Assembly (NCBI GenBank): GCA_019155185.1
Contig: CM032809.1
Span: 11,471,512 to 11,535,511 of the forward strand
Source: Beaufortia kweichowensis
Lineage: Eukaryota; Chordata; Actinopteri; Cypriniformes; Gastromyzontidae
Reading direction: 5' to 3'
Length of the DNA stretch: 64,000 nt
The notes under the pieces were generated by a model. The model was not told the origin of the DNA. It did no database searches and worked only from the letters and a program-made list of their open reading frames with translations. Of the stretch, positions 13,130 to 26,254 are shown one piece after another. The position numbers were made by a program, and so were the translations under genes. Every line of letters starts with the position of its first letter. Positions within the stretch are counted from its first letter, which is position 1.

Positions 13130-14480
13130 ATTATAGATGGTGTAAATGACCCGACTGGTTCACTGAATAAATTGTCAAACCAGAGCTCAGACGGCTGCTT
13201 CGTAAAACCCATTGACGCTTGCTAAAGTCTTTATAGTCATCTTTTACGAAACGAGGCTTTGCTAGACAAGGGTCATCTCGAGTGAATTAGAAGGCCGGGC
13301 TTGATTTATCTGCTGCCATGGACGGCCACTCTCATGTGTGTTTGCCTGCTAATTAGTGGCGGAGTATCACCTCAGCAGCCCACACAAATGGACAGTGCTT
13401 CATCTTACGCAGAAAAGAAGGGGTCGCCACAAAGTGGGTCTTAAATTACGGCTGTCACTTTAAACACGAGGTCGCCCGGGGCCCGCTGCATGCTGGGATA
13501 CCTTCAGGAGGCCTCTCTTTGTTTGGGAGGAAAGCTGGTCACAACAAACAGCAGTTCGCTCACGCTGGCTGCTTTGAATTCCCCTCTCTCGACCTCCCGT
13601 ACGGACACGACGTGAAGCGCAGCGCGCTCAGGAGTAATTCTCCGTGCTGTAATCCATAAATGCATGAATGTCCAAAATGAAAGAGACAGCGGAGGTGTAA
13701 AGAATGCGATTGAAAGGAAGTGAGGGATGAAGGAAGGAAGAGATAAATAAAATGGCAGCCATCACTTGCGGGGGCCCGGTGTGGGGCTTCGGCTTAAAGG
13801 CTGACCGAACCGTTGCCTGAGGAGAAGAGAGGAAAGAAAAAAGAGAAACGAATTTAGATAATGTGTTTCTGTTTCTAGTTGCACTTTTGCTTCTCCCTTA
13901 GTGTCAATATCTGTTCTCTTCACCCAGCCGTCTGTGCCAACCAGGAGCAAGAGGTGAAGTTTCAGATGAGATTTTACATTTCAATGAGCCGGTTCGGGCT
14001 TGTAGTCTTCCCTGATATTGAAATGCTCAGCATCCCTACTACAGGTGGGCATGAGAGGTGAAAAAACGGGTCTTAAGCTTCACCCTTACCTCTTTTACAG
14101 CTTTTGAAGGTTTTTCCATAATGATAAATCTCGGCAGCAGCTCCCCACCTCGAACCCTGCAAGGTAAAGTGCTTCGGCTCGAGATAATATTGTCTCAGTA
14201 ATTGGGTATGAAGTTGTCTGAAAATGCTCTCTCACTTTTAACAGTGATAAAAACTCTTGCAGCTGGTGAGGTTTTGAATCATTAACGTTTCTTCTTTAAT
14301 CCTCCGTCTGCACATTGATTGTTTCTGGTGTGAGAGAGGCGTGTGCTTTACTGTGAGAATATATTCCTGATGATACCGCACATAGTTCATCCTGAGTTCA
14401 CTCGCAGACCTGTTTCTCTCATCACCTCTTCTCCAGAGAGTTTCAGAGTTTTATCGTTTTATTTTCTTTTGTAAAATTGT
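13130..14480. other. strong candidate conserved non-coding block
   Basis: Repeat-free, with balanced to high GC, following an AT-rich stretch. It contains GCTAATTAGTGG (homeodomain-type TAATTA core) at about 13350 and CTGCATGCTGGGATACC at about 13485. No splice-consistent frame extends through it. Conservation is inferred, not measured. Confidence 0.35.
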
Positions 14481-16929
14481 CTTCGAGTTGTCGCTGATGA
14501 CTGCAGTTTTAAATGATGTACATCACATGTTATTATTTAGCATTGAAACATGTTTTATGATGTACTGTAACGCCCTTCTAATGTTGAAAAATATACAGTT
14601 ATAGATATACAGCTAAACTAATTCTAATTCTAATTCAGATTGAAATCAGATTCACAAACTAGTTCAAACTGTATTGCTTTTTAACAGAAATGCAAACTTC
14701 TCACTATTTAGAAATTAATCTAACAGCTTCTCTATTAGAGAAAAACTGCCCAGCACTGCACATTTTCCTGTTTTGCTCATGCATATGTGTTTTATGTGTT
14801 TTAATGGCCTGTTCTGGGAGCTGACTGTACTCTTGCACATACATTCATCAGCATTATATTCAGTGAAAGAGCCTATTCTCCAACAGCATTTTACTATAAA
14901 GAGCATTTGTTCTGTGCTCGGTATGCAACACAAGTCACTGTAACGCTATTTGGCAGTCTGAAATACCGGCCCAGCAGTGTACAGTAAATACCAAGTTCAG
15001 CACATTAGCACAGCTATACCTGCCCTCATTGCTGGCAGATGTCTGCATGGAATGCAGATAATGAGAAGGAAATTTGGAACTGTCGAGTGGCTGGAAATGC
15101 TTCTGGGAGGGGCACACGGGTAAAGAAATGGGTAAAGTCAGTCCCAGAGATGGACAGCCGAGGATCTGCATCTTACAGCTTTAAGTGGCATTAGGGCATA
15201 TCTGCCTGATCGAGGGGCAATTAATCACAATCTAGAGTATTCATACAGTACATCATTTCAAAAATAAAACTAAGGAGTCACTTTCATCTTTGTTGTGTTT
15301 GTTTACACGGTGTCCTGTGAACACTAAGGTTGGGTTGTATGGCAATAAACTATATGCAGTTTGATGGTATATGTCAGTCTTGCTATAACATTCATACTGT
15401 GATATATTTATTTGCACAGCTATAATTGAGGAAGAGATTTACATTTACAAGATATGTATAATATTTACATGTTAAAGTGACAAAGAAGCGTTCAAAAGTT
15501 AAGATGAAGAACTTGCTCTCAATGAAATTAGTTTTATTGCTTACATAACTATTTTTGGTACTGATTTCAGACTGATCCATTTTTGTTAACTAATCTTTTG
15601 CTTTAAGTTCCAAATAGATACAAATAATTGAATATATTTTATATGCATTTATTGTATTTTATTAAATATTTTTCATTTTTGTTATCAAATTTTTTTTTGC
15701 TGTAAATTCCAAATAAATAAAAATAATTGAATATATTTTATATGCATTTATTGTATTTTATATTAAATGAAACATCCAAAAATTAAGCACTGCAACATTG
15801 TTTTTACAGTATAAACTATTTCTCAGGAAAAATGACTGCACTTTGATATATAACCTATGATTTATATGATTTCTATGATTTATAATGTTATATAAGATTT
15901 TGATGATTGCTGCTCAGCCCTCCTATGACAAACAACAGAACACATTTATTTTGATACTCTGCAGCCACTGTTACTTTACATCCAAAAAAAGGTTTCTTGT
16001 GGAAAAAAACAGGCAGAAACACTTTCTTATTCAGATATTTATTTCTGTTGAAATGGCAGTATTTGTGTTCTGTGTGTTTCATAGCTCACTGTTGCCCCCT
16101 ATAGAGACTAGAATAACACTTCTGTCAGCATGACCCGTCTCTCTCAGTCCTGTCAAAGGATCCAGTTCCTTCTCAGTAATCTCTCTGTCACCTTGGCTGG
16201 AGATGATTAATTGGCATTAAGAACATTAGTGGGGGTCTAAATTACCCCCTCTGCTCATTAACTGCGAGGCTGTTCATTTTTCAGAGCATTTTCAGACAAG
16301 TGTGGAATCTGTGTGACGCAGACGGACCCGAACGAACGCTCCGCTGGGGCCTCGCCGGGCCCTTCATCAGCCACTCCATCTATTCTCTTTCATCAGGCAA
16401 TGGCGCGGTGAATAAATGGGATTGTGATGGCGTCCCAGGCGTGAATCGGATCTGTACGTCTGCCCACTGGAGAAAAAAAATGACTTGTCGGACCAGGGAG
16501 GTGACGGTGTTAGTGCACGTGTTGAAGCGTGACTGCTTATTATACAACTGTTTCCTTAGATGGATGAATTTCAATAGTCATTTCCAGCCACTCAGATAAT
16601 TGCTGATGGAGATTCAGAGATGACTAAAATGAACTCTGCAATGAACTGTCTCGTGAGAGTTTTTACTTTTGAATCATTTTCACGTTTTCTTCAACGAAAG
16701 TTTTCTCCTTCCAAATAAATATATTTTCTGTTCACTTACTTGACAGTGTTACTGTTTTACAAACTGTATGTGATTTCAAAACATATTAGCTTTCCGGTAA
16801 CAAGCTACATTTCCACAATCAGTATTGGAAAACACTACCTTGCTGTTTATACAACACAATAAGACTCCATAATGTGATAACATTATACTGTGCATGCAGT
16901 GTTATTGTGTTGTAAGCGAGGGAAACCCA
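14481..16929. other. gene desert; candidate block at 16130-16620
   Basis: 14,500-16,080 is AT-rich with the local duplication at 15577. 16,130-16,620 is repeat-free and contains GATTAATTGGCATTAA and the small inverted repeat GGGGGT..ACCCCC at about 16231-16249. Confidence 0.3.
15577..15770. repeat. two-unit tandem duplication
   Basis: Units at about 15581-15672 and 15677-15770 share TTCCAAAT then ACAAATAATTGAATATATTT or AAAAATAATTGAATATATTT, followed by TATATGCATTTATTGTATTT. The spacing is about 96 bases and divergence is low. Confidence 0.7.
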
Positions 16930-17075
16930 GCAAACACAGAACGTTCCCTTAACGTTAGTTTTTGGTTTCCAGAACGTTTTATTTCAGTAAAAAACTTTCC
17001 TGGATAACCAAAAACAAACAAAAAATAACGCTCTGGGAATCAAAAACTGTAACGGGAATGTTCTGGGAACCAAAC
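16930..17075. repeat. 'AACGTTC..GGAACC' fish repeat
   Basis: ACGTTCCCTTAACGTTAGTT, GGTTTCCAGAACGTTTTATT and ATGTTCTGGGAACCAAACAA form an internally repetitive, inverted-repeat unit. Related sequence appears at 51290-51540 (ACAGTGTTATGTTG, AACGTTATC) and about 27700-27745. Confidence 0.45.
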
Positions 17076-17559
17076 AATAGATAATAGAAAATGAGGTCAT
17101 TAAAACCAATTGAAAGTAAATACACTTATGTAACCGTTTCTTATAGATTTTGTCTTTGGCACACTTGCAAAAGCTCATATAAATTTAGGCTGTCTTTGCT
17201 TTTAATTTCATTGCATTTCGATTCTTATGTCTCGACATCCATTTGTCATTCACAAATCACCATAACACGAAACGAATTTTGGCCCGAAATTGAAATTGTC
17301 TGATACTGTATAGTATAAGTCTAAACATGGAATAAAGATTTTGTGTATAGCTGTTTTTTGTGATCCTATAGTGTAATTTCTAGTAACTACAGAAGTTAAA
17401 CTACTTAAGATTATGCACAGAGTTTGGCAACACAATCAAACTGGCTTTCCAACAATGATTCATACAGTTTCAGTGTTTAAAATTCATTTGTTACCTCACA
17501 CAAATAGCACATTTCCAGGCCAATCTGCAGAAGCAGTCTTCTGTACCGTACTTATTTAT

Positions 17560-19760
17560 CTTCTACACTGTGCTGTCCCCCTCCACTGACTCTCAGCGGC
17601 ATTTAATTTCTATTAATGGCTTTGCATTCTCAGGTTTAAATAAAATCGAATGCTAGATGGGGGCTCATTCGCCGCACATGAGAAAATATGCATTGGCCAT
17701 TAAAGGCCGTAATGTGTTGGCTAACAAGTAATTCTATTGTGTTCACTGTATGTTTGAGTGAATCATTTGAATGAGGAGATTTATCAGTCTGTCTGCATAT
17801 TTTAAGGCTGCATCACATCCTACGCGGCTCGTCTCACAACTAACTTGAACAAAAGCGTTTCATTTCATGTAGTGCTTTGTATGGCACAAGTAACACTTTT
17901 CAAAAAGGAAACCTGTATTTTTTAGTTGTCATGAATGGCAGTACTGGGAAATAAATCAGTAAATGCAACACAATACTGAGATTTTCCAGTGGAATATCTT
18001 CTACTAAGCATGTTGTGCAGCTTGTTGAGTGTTAAAATACAGATGCGCCAGTACATTACGTCTTGTTTTTGCAGTGTGTGAACTTGTTGGTAAACTCTTG
18101 AGAGTTCTGACCGCCCAAAATAGAAGTGGGTCAAGCCCGTACTAACGCTGTGTTTTAGGAGTGTTTCCCCTGGTGCGGCGCAGTGGCTTGACTGTAATGT
18201 TTGACTGATTGCCGTCTACAGCACTGAGACTCCGGCACAACAATGCAACTATTCACTTTTGCTGACAGCAGATCTTTTAACCCTTGCTCGGTTTCCCTAG
18301 AGCTTCCTCTCTCGCTTCCTCTCTCGCACACATAATGTATGTATGTACAATCATTAGAATGACAAAGCACAAAGCCATGTTTCATCATTACTTTTTTATT
18401 TACTCAATTACCTATGAATGAGGTATTGTCTCATTTGTTTGTATTTTTACAAATGAGATCCCATTAATCTCTTAATTGTTTCTCAGAGCGATAAGATTAA
18501 ATGGAAAGAAAATGGTCTTGCTTGTCAAATTTTTCTTCTGATAAAAAGATGAATGGTCTCAGCTGTGCTGTCCACATTAATTTACGCCATTATTCCCTTA
18601 TTATGTGTCAACAACGGTATCATTTGCGTCTAGTTTTATTTCTCCAAAGGAATTTTAAGGGCGACGATAAGTTGATACTTATCTTATTAATAATTTTCCT
18701 CAGCGCTGAAAAAGCAATAAAATTTTCTCTAGAGTTTATGATTTGTTTGTACAGGGAATGTTCAAAATGTATTGTCTAATATATCTAATATATATAAAAC
18801 ATCAAGCAATCAATTTTTTCTCATTTTTTTCTTTCAGGCACCATATGACAAACCCACTCACACATGAATAGTCTCAATCAGCACCGAGAGAGATATTTCT
18901 TATCACTTGTATTATATTTACAGTTTCCAGCCCTGCTCAAATCACTCAATGGTGTGATATAATGTTTACATTCATAGAGAAATTTGTATGCATTTCATTT
19001 CTTCTGCCCCATGGGAAGTAAAAATAAGTCAAGCACATTGTGTCAGCTCCAAGGCCAGTTTCAGAGAATGATGTTTTGAGAGGAACCAACTCCATGAGAG
19101 CTTCGACAGAATTTCATTGGAGGAGCTGAAGCGTGCAGAGCGATGTTTGAACTGTCTCCGTATAGCCTTTGCATAAGGATTAAATTCCTCTCCCCAAATT
19201 TATTAATCATACCAGATATGAAATTTACTATCGCTGCGCTCTGTTTGTTTGAAAGCGTTGAGGCTGGTGTGAGAAAAAGTCAATTAAATGTCCCTGTTTC
19301 TCATATGAAATCGTGGGCCGTTTGGACGTCGGATTTGGAGATCCGTCTCAAGAGATCCGGCTAAGTTTTCACACCGCGGCTAATCTCCGTCATTCAATGC
19401 GAGGCGGTGTTCTCTGGAAACGAGCGGCCCGTGCTCCTGTTGCTGAAATAGCTCACGCAGACGCACATTTCAGCGACTGTGTCACATTAAAACTTGATAA
19501 GGAACACGGTTGGATGGATCTTACGAGACAAAACCGAATATGGGCCCGCTCTGACAGTGTTTATCCGGCTATGCTTGATGGAACTTATTTGTCCATTGAG
19601 ACACGATACGCAGAGGTAAGAAGGTCAGAGACGCATAAATGCATTGACTGTACTTTTACCCTTCACGTGTTAATGTTAATGTCAAAGAGAACTAAGCTCT
19701 CTGTCCTCCTGCAGGTAAAGAAATCACAAATGAGATCTAAATATTTCATTTGTGTTTCTT
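17560..19760. other. candidate conserved non-coding blocks
   Basis: 17,560-17,830, 18,390-18,780 and 19,000-19,650 are repeat-free. 18,390-18,500 holds TAATCTCTTAATTG-type homeodomain sites and a perfect 9-bp inverted repeat. A 149-codon frame at 19,313-19,762 has no family resemblance and is taken as chance. Confidence 0.3.
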
Positions 19761-19859
19761 AGAAAGTACTGAGATTTAATGGTGTGCAAATGGAAACCTT
19801 TGATTCAATTTCTTGTATCTTATTTTTTTTCTACTAAGAAAAATACCCTAGTATTCAAA

Positions 19860-20015
19860 TGTTTTCTAACTCAAACTTAACCTTTTTGAAATGAAATTAC
19901 CCTATGATGGGTCGTTTCAACCTTTTTCTCGAACATTTAGGGTAATTTAAACCAACGGGTGGTTATTTGTCCATAATTGAGCCAAACATGGTTTAAAAAA
20001 TAACCCAGTGTGACA
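19860..20015. mobile_element. family D-like MITE, diverged
   Basis: Contains GATGGGTCGTTTCAACCTTT, ACCAACGGGTGGTTATTTGT and AAAATAACCCAGTGTGACA, matching the TGGGT/AACCC layout at 35711 with much decay. Confidence 0.45.
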
Positions 20016-20074
20016 TACAAAATACTAAACAGATTCTAAAATTGAATGTGTAAAGTTTGCATCAAATGACTTTT

Positions 20075-20130
20075 ATTGCTTTACATTTAAGTATTTAGCA
20101 GACGCTTTTATCCAAAGCAACAAATACTGA
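20075..20130 (-). mobile_element. SINE tail fragment
   Basis: TATTTAGCAGACGCTTTTAT followed by CCAAAGCAAC is the widespread fish L2/SINE tail motif. No tRNA head is nearby. Confidence 0.5.
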
Positions 20131-20329
20131 GAAAACATTTAAGCGATAAAGCATTTAAGTTAAATTATGGAAAAAATTTCTCCTAAAAACCTCTTTTGAA
20201 CTCTATGGCACGATGCAAACTTTAATACAAAATGCATCACTATTCTGAACGGTCAGCTTCATTTTAGTCCAGTGGCAGAAAATATATGACTGATTGGTTT
20301 TTCTATTACTTTCCATTACATTCTATTAT

Positions 20330-23076
20330 CTGATACAGCAGTTTACACACATTAGGGCAATTATGAATTACAATCATCCCAGCAAACCACCGGCTACCAA
20401 TAACGCTTTTATTATAGCGTTATCGACCAGTCGTCCTTAGAGAGGGACTGAACAATGACAGGTAATCAGAAGTTTGATTGATGATTTGTTTAGAGTGTAT
20501 TGACTGGACATCACTCAGCCCGCAACGGACTGTAAATTCACATATTTCTCTCTATCTCCGGGCATTAGGGCAGACCGCGGCCTAAACCCACATACTAGAA
20601 ACCCACCAAATGTCCCCCGAAGCCACGATTCACCAGAAGCCATTTTGGAGGCCGTAATGATACCTTTTATAGCAGAGAGGTGTGGAAGAGAGTAATGACG
20701 AAAGTTTTTACTGCGTTACAGCCGTGATGAGGTGCAGTGTAAGTGTGTTTATAGTGGGTTGGGGGTCTAATGGAGGCCAGACTCATTTTGTTTACTGTCC
20801 ATTTTCATCATCATTTTACAGCCCAAAAAGGCAACCTGGGATATCAAGTGTGAAGAGCAGCATGCTTTTCACATTGTTTTACACGGCTGTTATTCAACAG
20901 CAGCAAGAACAGGCCACATTTAGTTCAGAAGATGCTCTCGGACATGTACTGTGCGTTATAGTAAAGACAGATAAGTTCCCTGAAAATGTCCTCTCAGTTA
21001 TGGCAGGCATGCTAACAAAAAAGTGTGTTCGGTATGTTTAATATCACCAACTTCTAACACAAAAACTTGATATTGCCTGATGCTCGGAAGGTGTTTAGAA
21101 TTAGCTTTTCAGTTGTTTGATTAGCAACAGGAAGGTTCTGCACAAAATAAAACCATGCAATGATTGCATTTTATTACTATTTATTATTATTTATTAATTA
21201 TTTGTTGATAGAGTCCAGGCATGACAAAAATATCAGTCTGTGCACAAATTATCTATTTTAAAATATGGAAATATACTGTGGATGTGACAAAAAAGGATGA
21301 ATGTTCATAAGAGGCAACATACTTTGTAGGATTTCTGTGAAATAAAATGCACAAACCAGAAGCAATAACAATTTTCCCATTGATGAGGAATATGGACTGT
21401 TATAGCTAGATGTGACTTTTCTGAAAGCGGCACCTTCCTGACTATGAAAAATCATGCTTTAAACATAAAAATACACTTGAAACACTTTGAGAAAGACCTG
21501 ACATTTCTCACTTTTTCTTCATTTCTTTCAAATTTCAAACCTTCAGTTCATCATGTACCAATGAACTTTAATTGCATTTTATTTGCTTATTTACTGAAAG
21601 TTTATGCATTAACAATCACACCTGGATCTCACTGACATAAGAGATTTTCATTTCAAGGTTAAAGTAACACTTTTTTTGCACTTTTTAAGTAGGAAGGACT
21701 TTCTGAGATGAATGGGACACAGCATTAGTTATCTGTTTAGTTCCGGTGGATTTACTGGATATTTTCAGCCCTGTAGTGTTGACTCACCAACTTCCATGTA
21801 GGGTCTTAGTATTTTATTAACTGGCTGAGTTAGGGAATGCATGAACTTCTGCATTGACCGGGGATAAGATCCAAAGCCCACACGGGCCCTCTGTCAGAGA
21901 GAAGCGTAAAATCTCAGGAGGGAAGTGACCAGTGTAATCACATTGAATCTGCTGCCCTGCGTCGCGCAGGCTAGCAAAACAAAAATCAATCCGTCTCGGC
22001 ACGGAAGAGTCCGAGAGAGAAACGGAGCGAGCGAGAGAGAGAGAAACATTAGAACAAGACACAAAGCATAAATCTATTCAGCAGTGGGAAATATTGCAAG
22101 GCATAAGACACAGCTGAAGATAAATAAGGCACAGGGCATGACTTTAAAACAGTGCATTAAAGCATCTCCTCAGGGATTGAAATCACTGCCTGTGAACCCA
22201 ATTCTAAAACTAAATTACAGAGGGGGTCGGACTGATTTTATGGTTCACTGCCTAATTTTCCAACACTTTTGCCTTCTCGTACCGCATTTGGATCCTTTTT
22301 CTCAGCTATAAATTTCTCCAGGATAAACACATTTGAAAACTTAGCACAATGAGGGTGTTCTTGTTTTATAGTTGATTTTACTAAAGTCAATAATGGAGCT
22401 GCTGTTTGTATTTTATATTTACAGTCACAAAGAAACTTTAACTGCAACTGACAACCTGTCATTAAATGACAAAAAACATTTTCTCTTTTGTTTTTTTCTA
22501 GACCTCGTTGCATATATATATATATATAGGATCACAAATATGTTAAAGACACACATCTCTCCAGTAAAAGGAGAAATGTTGTGATGGGGTTACTTTACCC
22601 TGTATGTGACTATCCTGTTGAACAGCAGAAATGTAATGCGTTTCTACCCTCACCAGGGGTCCAAGTAAAATAGAAGGGAGTGTGTCTGTCCACAAGCATC
22701 AATCTTTAACCTCGAGCACCTCCCACGGCCCAGCGCAGGGCGTCCTCATTCCTCACACACATCTCTCCAAACACCTCACAATCACTGAAGCATGACCGCT
22801 CAATAACACCCTTAGTGTAAACACAAACACACACTCACGGATCACACAGACACACACTGAATACCAAAAGCAGGTTTGGGTTGTATCTTTTCTCATTACT
22901 GTGTTACTCTGTTACTATGAGTCAATATTATGCACTTTCCTTATTCCGATCTACAATTATTTTTGCCACATATATACTGTGGGTTTTTTATACCCGTGCA
23001 AATGAAATGACTTGTAGTTGTATGTGTATTGTGAGGAAAATGCAAAAAAAACTGTCCACTTTCTTAACCGGATTAC
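20330..23076. other. gene desert; candidate block at 20,330-20,720
   Basis: 20,390-20,430 has an inverted repeat TAACGC..GCGTTA. 20,500-20,720 is of balanced composition. 21,040-23,070 is AT-rich with a short TA run at about 22511-22527 and no recognised exon. Confidence 0.3.
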
Positions 23077-23516
23077 TGTCACTGCACATATTGGGCATAC
23101 ACTGTAAAAAAAAATCTTTTTTACATTATTTCAACTCATTTCAAGTCATTTCAACTCATCAAATTAGGATAAACAATTTCAACTTTTTTTAATATTTAAA
23201 AAAAACTTTAAGGCAGCAAATAATTTTTTACAGTGTATACATGAAAATGACAATTCTTTAAATTTCGATATTTCAATCATTTAACTTTTACCTTTATGTT
23301 TTTTAAGTTTAAGTATTTTTAAAAATAAAATTAGCTTTTTTATAATTTTTGTAATTTATGTTTATTAAAAATTCTTAGATTATTTTCTTAGAATTTTTTA
23401 TTTGTCTTAAATGTTTCCATCAATATATAGTTTGTCATGATTAGCTTAGAATTTAACTATAAAATATTAAAGTGAATACTGAAGAACCTAACTGTTCCAC
23501 CTGTGGAACGGTGACA
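23077..23516 (-). mobile_element. family B MITE, copy 3, split by a family C insertion
   Basis: Minus-oriented copy: the left end is TGTCACTGCACATATTGGGC and the right end is GTTCCACCTGTGGAACGGTG. Homology breaks exactly at 23100 and resumes at 23238, where a small CACTGTAAAAA-ended element sits. Confidence 0.7.
23100..23235. mobile_element. family C MITE nested in family B, TA target duplication
   Basis: A 136-bp element with inverted ends CACTGTAAAAAA and TTTTTTACAGTG, flanked on both sides by TA (23098-23099 and 23236-23237). Removing it with one TA rebuilds the family B sequence GCATA-ACATGAAAATG seen at 31589-31900. This is the TA insertion habit of the Tc1/mariner group. Confidence 0.7.
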
Positions 23517-23969
23517 GTTAACACAATAAAATTCCCATAAAAATATTCTGCAAGTATAGACTGAGTTGCTCACTTCAGTCATGAATGATTGTGTCCATCT
23601 AAAAGCATCTACACATTCATTGAAAAAAAAAAAACAAAAAATAAATTCAAAGGTCCCACAAGGCCTTTCTAATGACTTTCTCCAAGTTCCTCTTAGTACA
23701 TGAGCAGTACAAGGATGAGAGGCAGTCTATGCTTACCCCCCATCTCCTGCAGTGTGTGTGTGGTTAACCCTCAGACAGGTTAACCCCTTAGTCGAGTAAT
23801 CACACAGGGCTAATCCTCTCCCAGACAGACTAGCCTTTGCATCACCCTGCATACAGAAGTAGCCGCTCCGCACACCCGTGTGAGATGGAGTGAAAATGCA
23901 GGGAATTGCCTTCCATCCCCTGTGATATCTGCTTGCCTGAGGCTGTGGGGATAAGATGATTGAGGTGAC

Positions 23970-24032
23970 AGAGAGAGAGAGAGAGAGGGAGAGAGAGAGA
24001 GAGAGACGGAGAGAGAGAGAGAGAGAGAGAGA
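23970..24032. repeat. (GA)n microsatellite, 63 bp, imperfect
   Basis: A GA dinucleotide run with a GGGA and an ACGGA interruption. Confidence 0.95.
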
Positions 24033-26254
24033 CTGGGTGGATATAAAATGGAAAAGAGGAAGTCCAACCTACCGTAAGATAGAGAAAAAGCGACAGATAC
24101 TGCAGTAAGATGGAAAAAGACTATATATTGGAGGGTGGTGGGGGCGTGAAAGGAAGAGAGGGATGAGAGGAGAAGGAATCGGAGGCTTAGACTGCTAGAC
24201 CGGTCTGTGAATGATAAGAGAATTGAAAAAAGTGATTGACATCTAATCCATCAGGTCTAAATTCACACATTCAAACACAATAGCACCCAACCGGAGGATT
24301 TAGATCATCAGCTGAGACTGTATGATTATTAAATGTCACACGTGTCACTCGTCTCGTGACCAAAATTTGAATCCAATTTACTTCAACTTTAACCATAATA
24401 ATATACAATAATTGACCAACAGGAGGTTTTATGTTGAAAGTTTAAATTAAAAGTCCTGTTTGTCCCTTTAAAAGCATTTACAGATTTCCAGAAAGTGAAG
24501 TGCTATTTCTATGCTAATGTCTTTTGAAACTGACATATAATTACATTCCAAAATAATTATGCCCACACATATTTTCTGGGGGAAAAACAGTTAGACATTC
24601 ACATCTGGTTATTTCAATTCTCAGTCATAATTAATATTTTATTTGTCATGCATGCACACAACCTGCATACCTCTCTACATCTGTCACATTGTGTGTGTGC
24701 AGTCTTTGAATATGCTTTTTGAGTATTTAAATCATCCTCGCCGCATGTAATCAGCATTCATAACTACACCAAACACATGGGCTTTGCCTCGCATAAAAAA
24801 CCCACACAAATTTCAGTCCTTTTCCTCTCTTTATAATAACCTCATTTAGTTAATATTTCATTAAGAGTCAATAAAATGATTGTTTTACTGTTTTAAGACA
24901 TTCCTGTTGGAAAGATTAACAGCATGGTGTGCTGGTGTCTACACCAAACAAAACCAGTAAAACCTATTTTGGTCACAGTAGATTAACATAAAGTCCACAT
25001 ATAATTTATACAGACTTCCAGTAATAGTTCCTGTCAGATTTTTGATTAGCTATGCATTTACGATATATAAAAATATGATATGTATTGCAGAGCTATGGTG
25101 GTTATGGTGGTTTGATATGACATTTTTTTTTTTTATTCTATTGGTTGAGCTGCCAACAGAAGACCTGCAATAATAAAAATTCATGATGGTGTATTTTGCA
25201 CAGATTGCAATTAATACAAACCAGGATTATTTCATTTGCTTAAAACTGAACGTACCATGAGCTGGTATTTACTGTCGCCGCACATAGGCATTATTTTCTC
25301 TTCTCTAAACATCGTCCACATACACCCTGCAGCCAGACGCTCTTCAAGTTCACTTTGATTTCCACACCTTCATTCACCTGTTTGTTAACTGAGAGTTTGG
25401 TGAAATTGTCTGAAAGCTGCTACAGCAAAGCAGGAAACCTCATTGAACAGGGTGAAATCAGCGCTGCCTGAAGCCCCTGAGGAAAATGGCTCATTTCACA
25501 CACACATTCTCTCCATCTGAAGAATCGTATCAGGATTGCTTATTTCTGAAAAGTCATGACAAGCAACCCGCCCGCAGGCCAGGAGATTTAAAAGATTCGG
25601 TGTTCGTGATGGACTGCCGACAGCGGACACCAAAGCAACTTTAATATTTTCTACAATAGCTCTGTTTCATGGCTAAGGAAATGAGGTGTTTAAAATGTAT
25701 AGTTTCGTACAATTGCATGGTGGGATTTTCAGAAGAGCTTGCCTGTGTCTGATTGGAACAATTGAAGATATTAGACATGTATCTGAACCGAGGCTGCATT
25801 TGAAGTCTCAGGCGCTCACCTGTGAAGAATACATTTTACGCAAATCTTTTTGCAAATGCGCGAAGAGTAAAAATGTATGTTTGATGTGTTCTGCACATGC
25901 ATAGCAGCCACGAGCAGATGTCTTAAAACATAATCATAATAATACCTAAAACTATATTTTTGATTAATTAAACACTTTCCAGTTGAGTGCACATGCGAAG
26001 GTGACATGGGAAACTGTGGGGGGCACCATGGCAACGCTGTTTGGCACCACGGGAAGGCTGGTATGAAATTATTTCCATCTGACTTGACTTCTGTAGTGTT
26101 GGCAGATGCTGATTTTCACACATTAAAAATTAAGAGACGAAGCATGAATATGTCAGGGACGGTTTTTTTCAAGTGTAATATGTTTAAATGGTTAATTATT
26201 GTATTACTGTAATACATTTCATCTGCTGGCAAAGACACAGTGGACAATTTATAA
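24033..26254. other. gene desert; candidate block at 25,260-25,640
   Basis: Repeat-poor. 25,260-25,640 is of balanced composition. No coding exon recognised. Confidence 0.3.

Noticed and set aside
16085..16110. CTCF-like CCCCCTATAG motif
   Set aside because: Only about 10 of 14 core positions match, too weak to list.
19313..19762. 149-codon open frame on the plus strand
   Set aside because: No recognisable domain, no neighbouring exon with matching phase, and it lies in a balanced-GC island where long chance frames are common.
20682..21041. 119-codon frame beginning MEESNDESFYC
   Set aside because: No family resemblance and no splice partners. The run of Gln comes from a CAG-rich patch.
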